The notes beneath the pieces are model-generated. The model saw only the letters and a list, made by a program, of their open reading frames with translations. It did not search any database and was not told the origin of the DNA. Both the position numbers and the translations under genes were made by a program. This document shows, in pieces, positions 15,901 to 23,385 of a stretch of DNA of 29,933 nt (its first letter is position 1; the number at the start of each line of letters is the position of its first letter). Origin of the DNA: a virus; IMG/VR virus record IMGVR_UViG_3300035670_000967, positions 1 through 29,933 of that record, one strand, 5' to 3'.

Positions 15901-18900
15901 TACACTGTGCTGAATACAATTGAGCAACAAGCGAGAGATCTGACAATTCCAGACGCATCTGGATTGAACAGATTTAAAAACGGTATCTTCGCAGATCCAT
16001 TTAATTCTCACAACATTGGTAACGTTGCTGATTTTGAATACAAAATTGCGATCGATCCAAAAGAAACTGTTGCTCGTCCATACTTTGATAAACACGACGT
16101 CGACTTCCAATACACTGGGGCTTTGTCGTCTAATACTCAAGTTACCGGACCAATCGTGACATTGCCATATACCCATGTCAACAGCCAATCTCAAAGATTT
16201 GCTACAAAATATAGAAACACAACACAATCTCTTTGGAAGTGGAATGGATTCATCGATCTTTATCCTTCCAGTGATTTTTACCGCGATGAGGAACCCCCAG
16301 CAAACATTTCATTGTCGTTGGACATTGCTGCTCCTTGGGAGCAGTTTGTCAATTCTCCTTTTGGTTCTTTATATGGTGATTGGCGAACGGTTTCTGTAGT
16401 TACAAACACATCCGTTTCTTCATCAACATCTGGCTTTATAACCACAACAAATACAACACGAACAACAACTGAAACGCAAAATCAAATTGTTACAAATCTG
16501 GGTGTTAATACATTTACTGAACAATTAGATTTTGGAACAACAGTCAAAGACATTTCTATTCAGCCTTACATGAGATCCAGACTGGTCTCATTTGTTGCTC
16601 GAAACATGAAACCAAATACAACTCTACATGCATTTTTTGACGATGTATCAATAGATCAATATTGCGCACCTGGCGTGTTATCAGGAGTAACTTCTGTTGC
16701 TGAAGGATTTGAAGATAGATTCGTCACACAAAACGGCAACTTTGGAGATCCACTAGTATCAGATGCAAATGGGTTTATTTGTGGGGTGTTTAGAATACCT
16801 GCAGAAACATTCCGTACTGGCGATCGTGTATTCTTATTAACAGACGTCGATTCGTTAGAACTTGGCGCTGATGCATTTATGACGACTGGTAGAGCAAGGT
16901 ATACTGCTGATGCAGTATCAGTAACCAAACAATCTACTACACTAAACGTAAGACAGCCAATTCTATTCAGAAATAGCATTACAAATACTAGAAGTTCTGT
17001 CACTTCAAATACCAGAACTGTTATAATTGATAACACACCAAACCCAGAACCATGGGGAGGTGGTGGCGATGGTGATAGTGGCGGCGGTTGTTTCGTTAAA
17101 GGTTCTATGGTGCTAATGGCAAATGGGGAATCTATTGCGATTGAACAGGTGAAAGTTGGCGATCGTTTGGTTGGAAAGGACAGAATTAATACAGTATTAG
17201 AAGTGTCAACACCTTCGCTTCGCTCAGCATATCCTGATGGGGGATTGTTCGCAATCAATGATGGAAAAGCATTCGTCACGGCAGAACATCCATTTTTAAC
17301 ACAACAAGGTTGGAAAGCAATCGATCCCTCTGAAACAACCAGATTGAAACCTGGTTTGGCAGAACTAAACATAACAAAGTTGATGATTGGTGATCGAATC
17401 CTATCAGTTGATGGCACAACAGAAGTTCTGTCAATTCAAAAGTATCATTGCGATGATCAAACGCTGTATAATTTCAGATTGGATGGCGATCAATGTTACT
17501 TTGTTAACGGATTGTTAGTTCACAATAAACCAATTGCCCAGTCGTTTGAGGTAATCAATGTGCCTGCAAACGTCTCAGGAATATTCCTAACCAAAGTGGG
17601 TGTTTATTTCAAAAAGAAAGATTCAACGCTTGGTTGTCAGTTGTTCATTTGTGAAATGGTTAATGGTTTCCCTGATTTCAGTCGAGTACTTGGTAAATGT
17701 CACTTGCCTTCTTCCAGCATTTCTGTATCCGACAATGCAACAACAGAAACGGTGTTTACATTGGAGTATCCAATCTTCCTATTGAAAAACAACGATTATG
17801 CAATGGTAATTCAGCCTGATGGATATTCTCCTGAATATCAAATTTGGGTTTCTGAAACAGGAAACGTGGATATTGCTACTGGTGAACAAGTGTACTCTAA
17901 TCCATGGGTTGGTACGTTGTTCTATTCTGGTAATAGAAAGACGTGGACCGATGTCCAGTTGGAAGATATTAAGTTTAAGTTGTATAGAGCAGCGTTTACT
18001 GCTAATAGTGGCTATGCAATCTTTAACAACGAGACTGACGAATATCTAACTGTCGATGGTTTTACGAAAGTGAATACTGCGCTTAGCGTGTCAGTGGGTG
18101 ATGTCGTATATACCGTAAATTCATCAGCTGACACTGCAAATGTTCAAAGCATTGTTTCCAATACACTTTCAACTATGGTATATGGACGTGTTCAATATGT
18201 CAACGAAGCAACTGGCAAAATATGGTTGGATTCTTCAACTGCATCACCAGCCAGTTACTTCTCAAACACAACAAACCCAACAATTGCAATTTATCGGATA
18301 TCCAATCCAACGAATACTAGTTTGTTGTCAACAAATACGTTGATTGCTCATGCAACAATTGAAACCGTTGATAACTTAACTTATCATGCAGTTGTACCAA
18401 AGTTTGGAACGTTGCAACCATCTTCAACAACATTAAATTATGAGTTCAAAGGAACAAGCACATCAAATACATTTGACAGTTTCTATCGATCTGTTGAAAA
18501 TAATAATGAACTTGAATACAATGACGTTGAAAGACATGCCATGTCAAAGTCTAACGAGGTGCTGTCTCTTGACAATACAAAGAGCTCACAGTTCAAAGTA
18601 AACATGCGTAGCTATTCAACGTTTGTTTCACCAGTAATCAATCTATCGGCAAAGTCAATGTTGTTCATTGAAAACCTGATAAACAATGACACTACAAACG
18701 AACATACTAGATATGGTAATGCGTTAACAAAGTATGTTTCAAAGACAATGATTCTAGATGATGGTCAAGAAGCTGAAGATCTAAAAGTGTATCTAACAGC
18801 ATTTCGTCCATCAGAGACAGACATTAAAGTATATGCGAAGTTCTGGAACAATCAAGATCCTGAACCATTTGATGACAAAGTTTGGACCGAGCTTCAATAT

Positions 18901-19407
18901 GATAATGGAGGAGAATTGGTATATTCATCTCCTTCGGACACAAGAGATTACATTGAATATCAATTCTCTGTTCCATCAACGAACTCAGTTGCTCAAGGTG
19001 CATTTGCCAACAGTGGGTCAGATACATTGACCGTACTATCTGGAACAATTTCAATATCAAACAACTCAAATGAAATTACTGGTACAAGTACTTCATTTAC
19101 AACGGAAGTGTCTGTTGGCGATAGAATTCGGATTGTATCAGACGATTACTTTGCAATCCGAACGATTACTTCAATTGCAAATAACACGTCATTGTTTGTG
19201 GACAATGGTGTAACCCAGACCAACTCTGCTTCTCTTGCTTATGTGTTTGATCAAATTGGAAACGAGGGAATCGTTGAGTATAAAAACTCAGCTGACTCTC
19301 GGATGATTGGGTTCAAGCAAGTTGCATTCAAGGTAGTGTTACTATCTTCTAACCCAGTGAAAGTTCCAATGTTGAACGACATTCGAGCAATTTGTCTTCA
19401 GATTTAA
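12907..19407 (+). CDS. Giant DUF4815-type virion structural protein with internal Hint domain
   Basis: A 2166-residue baseplate or tail structural protein. Residues 1-70 carry the family's N-terminal signature (NRYHRILFRPSVAVQARELT, then QLQTTLQDQIEKFGNHIFKD), which I associate with DUF4815 proteins of marine T4-like phages. Long beta-rich regions follow. Two copies of a small module with Thr-Gly-Thr-Ser-Phe and SIANN-Ser-Leu-x-Val occur near residues 591-665 and 2041-2115. A Gly-rich linker at about 1383-1394 leads into a Hint (intein-like) domain, residues 1395-1540, after which PIAQSFEVINVPANVSGIFL resumes the structural fold. It follows gp8, roughly where T4 encodes gp9-gp11, suggesting a role at the baseplate periphery. 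If the Hint domain is active, the mature virion would contain cleaved or rejoined fragments rather than one chain. Confidence 0.75.
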   Translation: MATEKDFNVPPYFDDFDANNRYHRILFRPSVAVQARELTQLQTTLQDQIEKFGNHIFKDGSIVQGCGLVYYPNVHFISLDDRFNTNIELFPTDLTTNTEFQYLVTNSEDSDAATRAVIKIAKTGSKNDPPNTNRIYLDYISTGTDPDGNDVPRFRPGDTLYIYTQEQNKFSTLDSANLFDSIQTLDSNSTFSSDGYAYCIGVSEGIVFQKGFFVQVEPHTITIRDYSNQVDGYVVGFDTIEEIYTENNDNTLNDNALGYDNENAPGAHRLKLIPTLVSKTRADAANNKNFFALVEFDGNEPTEQRDGAQYNELNKQFALRTYEESGDYFVYPFIVDTLPYAANSQYLTYQISPGIAYVRGSRVEKIGTTSVVAPRAIDTNFVQNQTLTANYGNYVICNEFLGAADLENMTEVSLYDTAQRSISEYESVSASPSGSVMGKANVRAVVFEQGTKGTTTAKYLVYLFNIRMNAGYSFSQVKSLYGTSGTAGNFKCDVVLENGVCVLKESSKNNLLLNTGLLSVKSLTNNTGIGDTYYVYNQIKTATLAVDGTVSVSLDTAGPGTSTEKLNSASGTTLTGSSAEPYNIYLSQNAYSSNLTGNVSFSTTSVTVSGTGTSFLTSYQVGSLIYLYANTTTAFVRRVESIANNESLTVDALPAYSNTDTTHARYFVGGSVLPLTAVNINSNTAFTANTDLTIASGTQSVYCSYPVNRNLALSIPKVINKSVYVKISCASDQTGPWNLGLCDVHKIRHVYVGTGTYSTTNADRLSWFTFDDGQKDDMYDHAKLVVKPEYKSKITSSTTILVELDAFTANTTASVGFFSVESYPIDDNNTSNTNAIQTIELPKYKGNELRNFIDFRPRKYNTANVQATSIGDATLNPATNTMFDVSVSPSGQYTIIPDSNFVADFEYYMPRIDLITIDPFGTFNVIRGVPSNTPKTPSSENDQSIVCEVFIPAYPSASKREADQYTGVQPVKVLPKQNRRYTMKDIGALDERIKRVEYYTVLNTIEQQARDLTIPDASGLNRFKNGIFADPFNSHNIGNVADFEYKIAIDPKETVARPYFDKHDVDFQYTGALSSNTQVTGPIVTLPYTHVNSQSQRFATKYRNTTQSLWKWNGFIDLYPSSDFYRDEEPPANISLSLDIAAPWEQFVNSPFGSLYGDWRTVSVVTNTSVSSSTSGFITTTNTTRTTTETQNQIVTNLGVNTFTEQLDFGTTVKDISIQPYMRSRLVSFVARNMKPNTTLHAFFDDVSIDQYCAPGVLSGVTSVAEGFEDRFVTQNGNFGDPLVSDANGFICGVFRIPAETFRTGDRVFLLTDVDSLELGADAFMTTGRARYTADAVSVTKQSTTLNVRQPILFRNSITNTRSSVTSNTRTVIIDNTPNPEPWGGGGDGDSGGGCFVKGSMVLMANGESIAIEQVKVGDRLVGKDRINTVLEVSTPSLRSAYPDGGLFAINDGKAFVTAEHPFLTQQGWKAIDPSETTRLKPGLAELNITKLMIGDRILSVDGTTEVLSIQKYHCDDQTLYNFRLDGDQCYFVNGLLVHNKPIAQSFEVINVPANVSGIFLTKVGVYFKKKDSTLGCQLFICEMVNGFPDFSRVLGKCHLPSSSISVSDNATTETVFTLEYPIFLLKNNDYAMVIQPDGYSPEYQIWVSETGNVDIATGEQVYSNPWVGTLFYSGNRKTWTDVQLEDIKFKLYRAAFTANSGYAIFNNETDEYLTVDGFTKVNTALSVSVGDVVYTVNSSADTANVQSIVSNTLSTMVYGRVQYVNEATGKIWLDSSTASPASYFSNTTNPTIAIYRISNPTNTSLLSTNTLIAHATIETVDNLTYHAVVPKFGTLQPSSTTLNYEFKGTSTSNTFDSFYRSVENNNELEYNDVERHAMSKSNEVLSLDNTKSSQFKVNMRSYSTFVSPVINLSAKSMLFIENLINNDTTNEHTRYGNALTKYVSKTMILDDGQEAEDLKVYLTAFRPSETDIKVYAKFWNNQDPEPFDDKVWTELQYDNGGELVYSSPSDTRDYIEYQFSVPSTNSVAQGAFANSGSDTLTVLSGTISISNNSNEITGTSTSFTTEVSVGDRIRIVSDDYFAIRTITSIANNTSLFVDNGVTQTNSASLAYVFDQIGNEGIVEYKNSADSRMIGFKQVAFKVVLLSSNPVKVPMLNDIRAICLQI
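17089..17526 (+). other. Hint (mini-intein or bacterial-intein-like) domain within the structural protein
   Basis: Residues 1395-1540 of the host protein (146 residues). Block A begins at Cys1395: CFVKGSMVLMANGESIAIEQ, then VKVGDRLVG. Block B is FVTAEHPFLTQQGW with Thr1458 and His1461 of the T-x-x-H motif. Block F/G is YNFRLDGDQCYFVNGLLVHN, ending in His1539-Asn1540. No homing endonuclease insert is present. The residue after Asn1540 is Lys, not Cys, Ser or Thr, so classical splicing chemistry lacks its second nucleophile; cleavage, as in bacterial-intein-like domains, is more likely. It lies between a Gly/Asp-rich linker (PWGGGGDGDSGGG) and a conserved structural domain. Confidence 0.85.
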
Positions 19408-19418
19408 AGGACCAATAT

Positions 19419-19607
19419 ATGAGCCAAACTAATGATAAATACGTTAGGTCAGCGTCTAATCCTGGTGTGGTAATAAACACTGACGTTGAGGGGTTGAAAG
19501 CATATAAGCTTCAAAAAAAGCGATTGCAAGACATTGACAATCTGAAAGAAGAAATTAATGAAATTAAATCTCTGCTAACACAATTGTTGCAGAAAGCAAA
19601 TCAGTGA
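19419..19607 (+). CDS. Small coiled-coil protein of unknown function
   Basis: A 62-residue protein starting at the ATG at 19419, which has an AAAGG ribosome site 8 bases upstream; the upstream in-frame start at 19392 would overlap the structural gene. Residues 1-25 (NDKYVRSASNPGVVINTDVE) are extended. Residues 25-62 form a charged helix with heptad spacing (LQDIDNLKEEINEIKSLLTQ), a likely coiled coil. There is no signal peptide or catalytic motif. It directly follows the giant structural protein gene and precedes the phosphoribosyltransferase pair by 10 bases. A small structural or assembly factor is plausible from context, but no family was recognised. Confidence 0.65.
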   Translation: MSQTNDKYVRSASNPGVVINTDVEGLKAYKLQKKRLQDIDNLKEEINEIKSLLTQLLQKANQ

Positions 19608-19617
19608 GATCAATTGA

Positions 19618-20181
19618 ATGAACAATGATGTGAAATATATTAGAGAAATTATTGTAAATAAATGTATTATTACACCTTCGCATGGAATAATGTTTGGAAA
19701 GTTGCCGGGAGCGAGATATCAACACCAATACTATCTTGCTAACGGTTTATACGATCAAGAATTTTTACATGCTGTAGCTCGAGAATTTTATCGAATAGTT
19801 AGCGATAGAATTGGTCATTTTAATTTTCAAATAACAGGACGGGAATGGTCAGCTTGTCCTTTAATTACTGGATTGCCAATTATTTTGAAACATCTTTATG
19901 GAATTGAACTGAATAGTTTTTTAATAAAACGTAAGAGAAAAACTTACGGTACAAATAATATAATTGAAGGTATTCCAAATCAATTACCAGTATTAATTGT
20001 AGATGATTTATGCAATTCCACTAATAGTTTTTATCATTGTAGTCGTGTATTAAAACATAGTAAAATACCACAGTTAGAATATATTTTTGCAGTAGTAAAC
20101 AAACAATCAGAAGAGGTTGTCACTGATAAGTATTTGAACGATAAAACTGCTTTGTTTATTATTTCAGGAGATCAATTGTGA
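19618..20181 (+). CDS. Phosphoribosyltransferase-fold protein, first of a tandem pair
   Basis: A 187-residue protein with the layout of a type I phosphoribosyltransferase, closest in pattern to orotate phosphoribosyltransferase. Residues 104-111 (KRKRKTYG) match the basic loop region. Residues 124-137 (PVLIVDDLCNSTNS) occupy the position of the PRPP-binding motif; the Asp129-Asp130 pair is kept, but the following Thr/Ser-Gly-Gly/Lys-Ser loop has become NSTNS. The loop change suggests weak or lost PRPP binding. The gene overlaps the second pair member (GTG start at 20178 across its TGA). The same 11 bases, GAGATCAATTG, precede both starts. It is AT-richer than the flanking structural genes. 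Its substrate is unknown; nucleotide salvage or a regulatory or pseudoenzyme partner role are possible. Confidence 0.7.
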   Translation: MNNDVKYIREIIVNKCIITPSHGIMFGKLPGARYQHQYYLANGLYDQEFLHAVAREFYRIVSDRIGHFNFQITGREWSACPLITGLPIILKHLYGIELNSFLIKRKRKTYGTNNIIEGIPNQLPVLIVDDLCNSTNSFYHCSRVLKHSKIPQLEYIFAVVNKQSEEVVTDKYLNDKTALFIISGDQL

Positions 20182-20885
20182 TACCAAAACTTAATGATGA
20201 TTTGAAAGATGATATGATTAAACAGTTACATCAACACATCGATGACAATTGTTTATTCAGATGCAATCCAAGTGTGCATTATAGTGAATGCTGTGAGGCT
20301 GGTAGATTGCCAACAACATATGAAGCTGAAATGTCGTTTCAATTTTTTCTTCGAAGATTGACACATGATGCTAAGATGATGACTTATGTTAGCGCATTAT
20401 TCATACACGATCTATTTGAAAAGATTGAAACTGGGTTTGAACATCCACATATTCAATTGTGTGGATTGGAAAGTTCTTCTATTCCAATAATGATTGCGAT
20501 GCAGGCGTATGCAGCGAGGTTTAATATTAATATTAATTCATTTTCTATTCGTAAAGAAAGAAAGTCGTATGGATTGTTTAATTTAATTGATGGTAAACCA
20601 ACAGATGCTCCAGTAGTAATCGTTGATGATATTATTAATTCAGGAAAATCTATTGGCAGTTGCATTGATGTTTGTTTATATGAATTGAATATAAAACCAG
20701 CAAAGAATTGTTATTCAATAGTCAAATTCAATCAATTGATGGAATCAATTGAGTATAAACAACATAAAGTTGATCTAACAAGTATATTTGTAGTGGACGA
20801 CTTCAATGTTAATTATAGTAAAGAAAAATACTGGTTGCCAAAAGATTGCGATAAAATAGATAATAAAAGACCAGATTATTTTTAA
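20178..20885 (+). CDS. Phosphoribosyltransferase, orotate-type motif, second of a tandem pair
   Basis: A 235-residue type I phosphoribosyltransferase. Residues 146-158 (VVIVDDIINSGKS) fit the 13-residue PRPP motif well: four hydrophobic residues, Asp-Asp, then a Ser-Gly-Lys-Ser loop. Upstream, residues 123-139 (SIRKERKSYGLFNLIDG) match the flexible Arg-Lys-x-x-Lys-x-x-Gly loop and following segment of orotate phosphoribosyltransferases. Such enzymes join a base to PRPP. The N-terminal 40 residues are Cys-rich (CLFRCNPSVHYSECCEAG) and unlike PyrE. The GTG start is set by AGGAG at 20166-20170 and overlaps the previous stop. The first gene is a paralogue with a degenerate loop. Location between tail genes is unexpected for nucleotide metabolism. 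Its substrate cannot be read from sequence. Confidence 0.75.
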   Translation: MIPKLNDDLKDDMIKQLHQHIDDNCLFRCNPSVHYSECCEAGRLPTTYEAEMSFQFFLRRLTHDAKMMTYVSALFIHDLFEKIETGFEHPHIQLCGLESSSIPIMIAMQAYAARFNININSFSIRKERKSYGLFNLIDGKPTDAPVVIVDDIINSGKSIGSCIDVCLYELNIKPAKNCYSIVKFNQLMESIEYKQHKVDLTSIFVVDDFNVNYSKEKYWLPKDCDKIDNKRPDYF

Positions 20886-20893
20886 GATAAATA
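20886..20893 (+). promoter_or_regulatory. Possible late promoter, variant GATAAATA box
   Basis: GATAAATA begins one base after the stop of the second phosphoribosyltransferase gene and 34 bases before the next fiber start. It has one mismatch to the T4 late box. Its intergenic placement supports it. Confidence 0.35.
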
Positions 20894-20927
20894 AACCAAC
20901 AAGAACAACCAATAAAAACGGGTAATT

Positions 20928-22721
20928 ATGACTGTAAACATAGCCAACACTTCAAATACCGCAACGTTTCAATATTGGCTGAATCGAACAAACGAAATGG
21001 CTGAAGCCTTTCGTGTCAATGTTGTTACAGTCGAATCAGATCCTACTTCTGGTAACTTATCGTTAATTGGTTCGTTCGAAGCCAATAACATCCACGTTTC
21101 TGAAAATCTTCGGGGCGGTAATATAGACAGTACCGCAGTATTAACAATTTCTTCAAATGTTTATATTACCGATCAAAAGATGTCAGTTGGCAATTCTACG
21201 GTTAACTCAACTGTCAACTCATCATCATTTATTTCTGGTAATTCGACGGTCAATTCAGTTCTGTATTCAACATATCTTAAAATTGAAAACCCAACCATTC
21301 AAGCAAATTTAACACCAAACTCTTTGAAGCTTGGTAACTCTACTATCAATGCAATTACAAACTCATCGCAATTAACGATATCGGATGAAACGGATTCAGT
21401 TAAACTAACAACTGTCAATCTAACATTTGGAAACTCTACAGTCAATGCAGTTTCTAATTCTACAGCATTAAAAATTTCAAGCGCAACGTCAAATGTTACT
21501 ATAACTAATGTTAATATTGGCGGTAATGCAAATGCTCAGCTCAATGTAATAAATGCTAGTAGTTTAACTACGACAACTGGAGTATTTCCAACATCAAATG
21601 CATCCGGAACTGCACTCGGTAATACAACAAATCGTTGGATTCTAAACGCAAATACAATTGATGCAACTGGACTAGTTACTGTTGTCAACTTGAACAGTTC
21701 AGCTACAATAAATGCGGCTTCTGATATCAACATTGGAACTAATTTAACAGCAAATACAACTGCAGTTAAAATTGGATCTGCAACTGTAAATTTAGTTGCA
21801 AATTCAACAACAATAAAACTTGCAAATTCTACAACAGACGTTACAATTACTAAATCGTCAATCACCGGTAATGCAAATGCTGAATTCAATAATGTAACAA
21901 CAGTTGGATATGTTAACGCAGCTGGGTTATTTGTATATGGAACGAATACTCATATTGGTAATAATACAACTCAGGCAGATGCAACATTGCGAGTTGATGG
22001 TACAGCAAATGTAACTGGTAATGTATTCATTAGTGAAAACTTAACAGTTGCTGGTAATTTGGTGTTTACTAGCGAACTTGCTGCAACAGCAAACATTTCT
22101 CCAGTTTCAAATGGTGGAGCAACCGGATATTGGCTTGGAAATACTACTGGCCTTTGGAATGCATATACAAACACTGTAATTGTTTCAGGTACAGGAGGTG
22201 TATATCCATCTTCAAATACAACAGGAAATAAATTAGGTAATACAACCAATCGTTGGATAATTAGTGCAAATACTATCGATCTATCAAGTAACTTAGTTAT
22301 TGGAACTACATTCCATGCAAATACTTCAACATTAAGAATTGCTGATGGATCAACCAATTCAACTATTAATTCAACTGCTCTAGCGTTTAATAACGTCCTA
22401 ACAGTTCAAGATTTTCAGTTTCAAACGACTACTACTGGAACAACATCTCAGGTGGTCGATTCTTTCTTGAAAGCTTCTTGGATATCTGGTGAGTATACAA
22501 TTACTATTAAGGATGGCTCAGCAAACGCTAGTCAGATTTCCAAATTGCTAGTGGTTCATGCGGCGGATGTTGCAGATATAAATGAATACGGAGTGGTTAC
22601 GACGGATGGTACATTAGGTGTGTTTACAGCAACGACAAATACAACTCATGTAGTAATATCAGTTACACCAGTTGTATCAAGTACAACAATTAAAGGATCT
22701 AAGAAGTTATATAATGTCTAA
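20928..22721 (+). CDS. Tail fiber-like structural protein with GNSTVNS repeats
   Basis: A 597-residue fiber-type protein. The N-terminus TATFQYWLNRTNEMAEAFRV, then NVVTVE, resembles an attachment region common to fiber proteins of marine T4-like phages. Residues 85-190 contain at least four GNSTVNS-like units (bases 21189, 21238, 21333, 21430). Two longer internal repeats carry GNTTNRWILNANTID (near 21618-21662) and GNTTNRWIISANTID (near 22236-22280), each preceded by a GV[FY]P-Ser-Ser/Asn segment. The C-terminal 110 residues, from about FQFQTTTTGTTSQVVDSFLK, are a different beta domain (GEYTITIKDGSANASQISKL) and may form the tip. The composition is nearly all Asn, Thr, Ser, Ala, Val and Ile. 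It opens the fiber cluster and shares its repeats with the proteins at 9718 and 26243. Confidence 0.75.
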   Translation: MTVNIANTSNTATFQYWLNRTNEMAEAFRVNVVTVESDPTSGNLSLIGSFEANNIHVSENLRGGNIDSTAVLTISSNVYITDQKMSVGNSTVNSTVNSSSFISGNSTVNSVLYSTYLKIENPTIQANLTPNSLKLGNSTINAITNSSQLTISDETDSVKLTTVNLTFGNSTVNAVSNSTALKISSATSNVTITNVNIGGNANAQLNVINASSLTTTTGVFPTSNASGTALGNTTNRWILNANTIDATGLVTVVNLNSSATINAASDINIGTNLTANTTAVKIGSATVNLVANSTTIKLANSTTDVTITKSSITGNANAEFNNVTTVGYVNAAGLFVYGTNTHIGNNTTQADATLRVDGTANVTGNVFISENLTVAGNLVFTSELAATANISPVSNGGATGYWLGNTTGLWNAYTNTVIVSGTGGVYPSSNTTGNKLGNTTNRWIISANTIDLSSNLVIGTTFHANTSTLRIADGSTNSTINSTALAFNNVLTVQDFQFQTTTTGTTSQVVDSFLKASWISGEYTITIKDGSANASQISKLLVVHAADVADINEYGVVTTDGTLGVFTATTNTTHVVISVTPVVSSTTIKGSKKLYNV

Positions 22722-22769
22722 ACAGCCAATGGCTATTATACATAGGTAGAAAAATAGGTCAACAGAAAA

Positions 22770-23102
22770 ATGGCATTCAAAGTAAACTTAGTTATCGATC
22801 AAGGAACAACGTACAACTTGCACGTTGAATTGAATGATGATAACGACAATCCATTGTCTGGTGAACACTACACTCCAAGAGCAAAGCTTCGAAAACATTA
22901 TGCATCAGCAAATGCAACCACGTTTGCAGCCACTCTTTCAAACACTGGAACGGGTGTATTAACATTATCGCTAACAGCTGAACAAACTGCTAACTTGCAA
23001 CCTGGCAAGTACGTTTATGATGTTGAAGTAGTTGATTCAGCAAATAGTGTTACTCGTGTATTTGAAGGAAATGCTTTGGTTACACCGGAATCAACCAAAT
23101 GA
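22770..23102 (+). CDS. Small structural protein, Ig-like fold, fiber cluster
   Basis: A 110-residue beta-rich protein: FKVNLVIDQGTTYNLHVELN; then TPRAKLRKHYASANATTFAA; then GVLTLSLTAEQTANLQPGKY; VYDVEVVDSANSVTRVFEGN; and a final VTPESTK. The pattern (intrinsic DQG start, middle RKHYAS, LQPG-Lys-Tyr-Val-Tyr-Asp-Val) is the one seen in small fiber-cluster proteins of marine T4-like phages, resembling an immunoglobulin-like or BppU-N-type domain. Its stop overlaps the next start in ATGA, so the two are probably made together and may form one assembly. The ribosome site is weak. Its precise role, a fiber adaptor or collar piece, is unproven. Confidence 0.65.
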   Translation: MAFKVNLVIDQGTTYNLHVELNDDNDNPLSGEHYTPRAKLRKHYASANATTFAATLSNTGTGVLTLSLTAEQTANLQPGKYVYDVEVVDSANSVTRVFEGNALVTPESTK

Positions 23103-23356
23103 TTAAAGTAACAGTACGTACACCAGAAACAAATTTTAAAGTACAGACAAGTACATCACCAATCCAGATTGGTTCTCGAATACAAAACTCAATTGCTGGT
23201 GGTAGACTAGACACATTGTCTGATGTCGTTGAACAATCGCCAGCGAATAATTCCACTTTGGTTTATAATGCAGAGACAGATAAATATATTGTAAAAAGAC
23301 TTGATCTTGATGATGTTATTGATACTCTTGATGATTTGGATGGCGGACAATTTTGA
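23099..23356 (+). CDS. Small fiber-cluster protein with DGGxF C-terminus
   Basis: An 85-residue protein with an ATGA overlap to the gene before it. The N-terminal 25 residues are beta-like (IKVTVRTPETNFKVQTSTSP), the middle is polar (LSDVVEQSPANNSTLVYNAE), and the C-terminus is very acidic and ends DDLDGGQF. The same kind of ending, DTLDGGSF, closes the next fiber protein at 23386, and the VYNAETDKYIVK segment resembles the ALVYDTLDGG stretch there. I infer a structural linker or an attachment tag, but the family is not recognised beyond its occurrence in marine phage fiber clusters. Confidence 0.6.
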   Translation: MIKVTVRTPETNFKVQTSTSPIQIGSRIQNSIAGGRLDTLSDVVEQSPANNSTLVYNAETDKYIVKRLDLDDVIDTLDDLDGGQF

Positions 23357-23385
23357 ACAATCATTCTTTTAATAAGAGGACCTAA

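Noticed and set aside
16656-17417. A 253-residue open frame on the minus strand across the Hint domain region
   Set aside because: It lies wholly inside a well-supported plus-strand gene whose motifs are intact, has no recognisable domain, and all other genes are on the plus strand. It is a by-product of codon composition.
21536-22357. Long minus-strand open frames (117 and 128 residues) opposite the 597-residue fiber gene
   Set aside because: They mirror the Asn/Thr-rich repeats of the fiber and show the same repeated composition in reverse; no independent signals for expression.
22722-22769. AGCCAATGGCT in the gap before the 110-residue protein, considered as a terminator
   Set aside because: The arms are five bases with a one-base loop, too tight to fold, and no T run follows.
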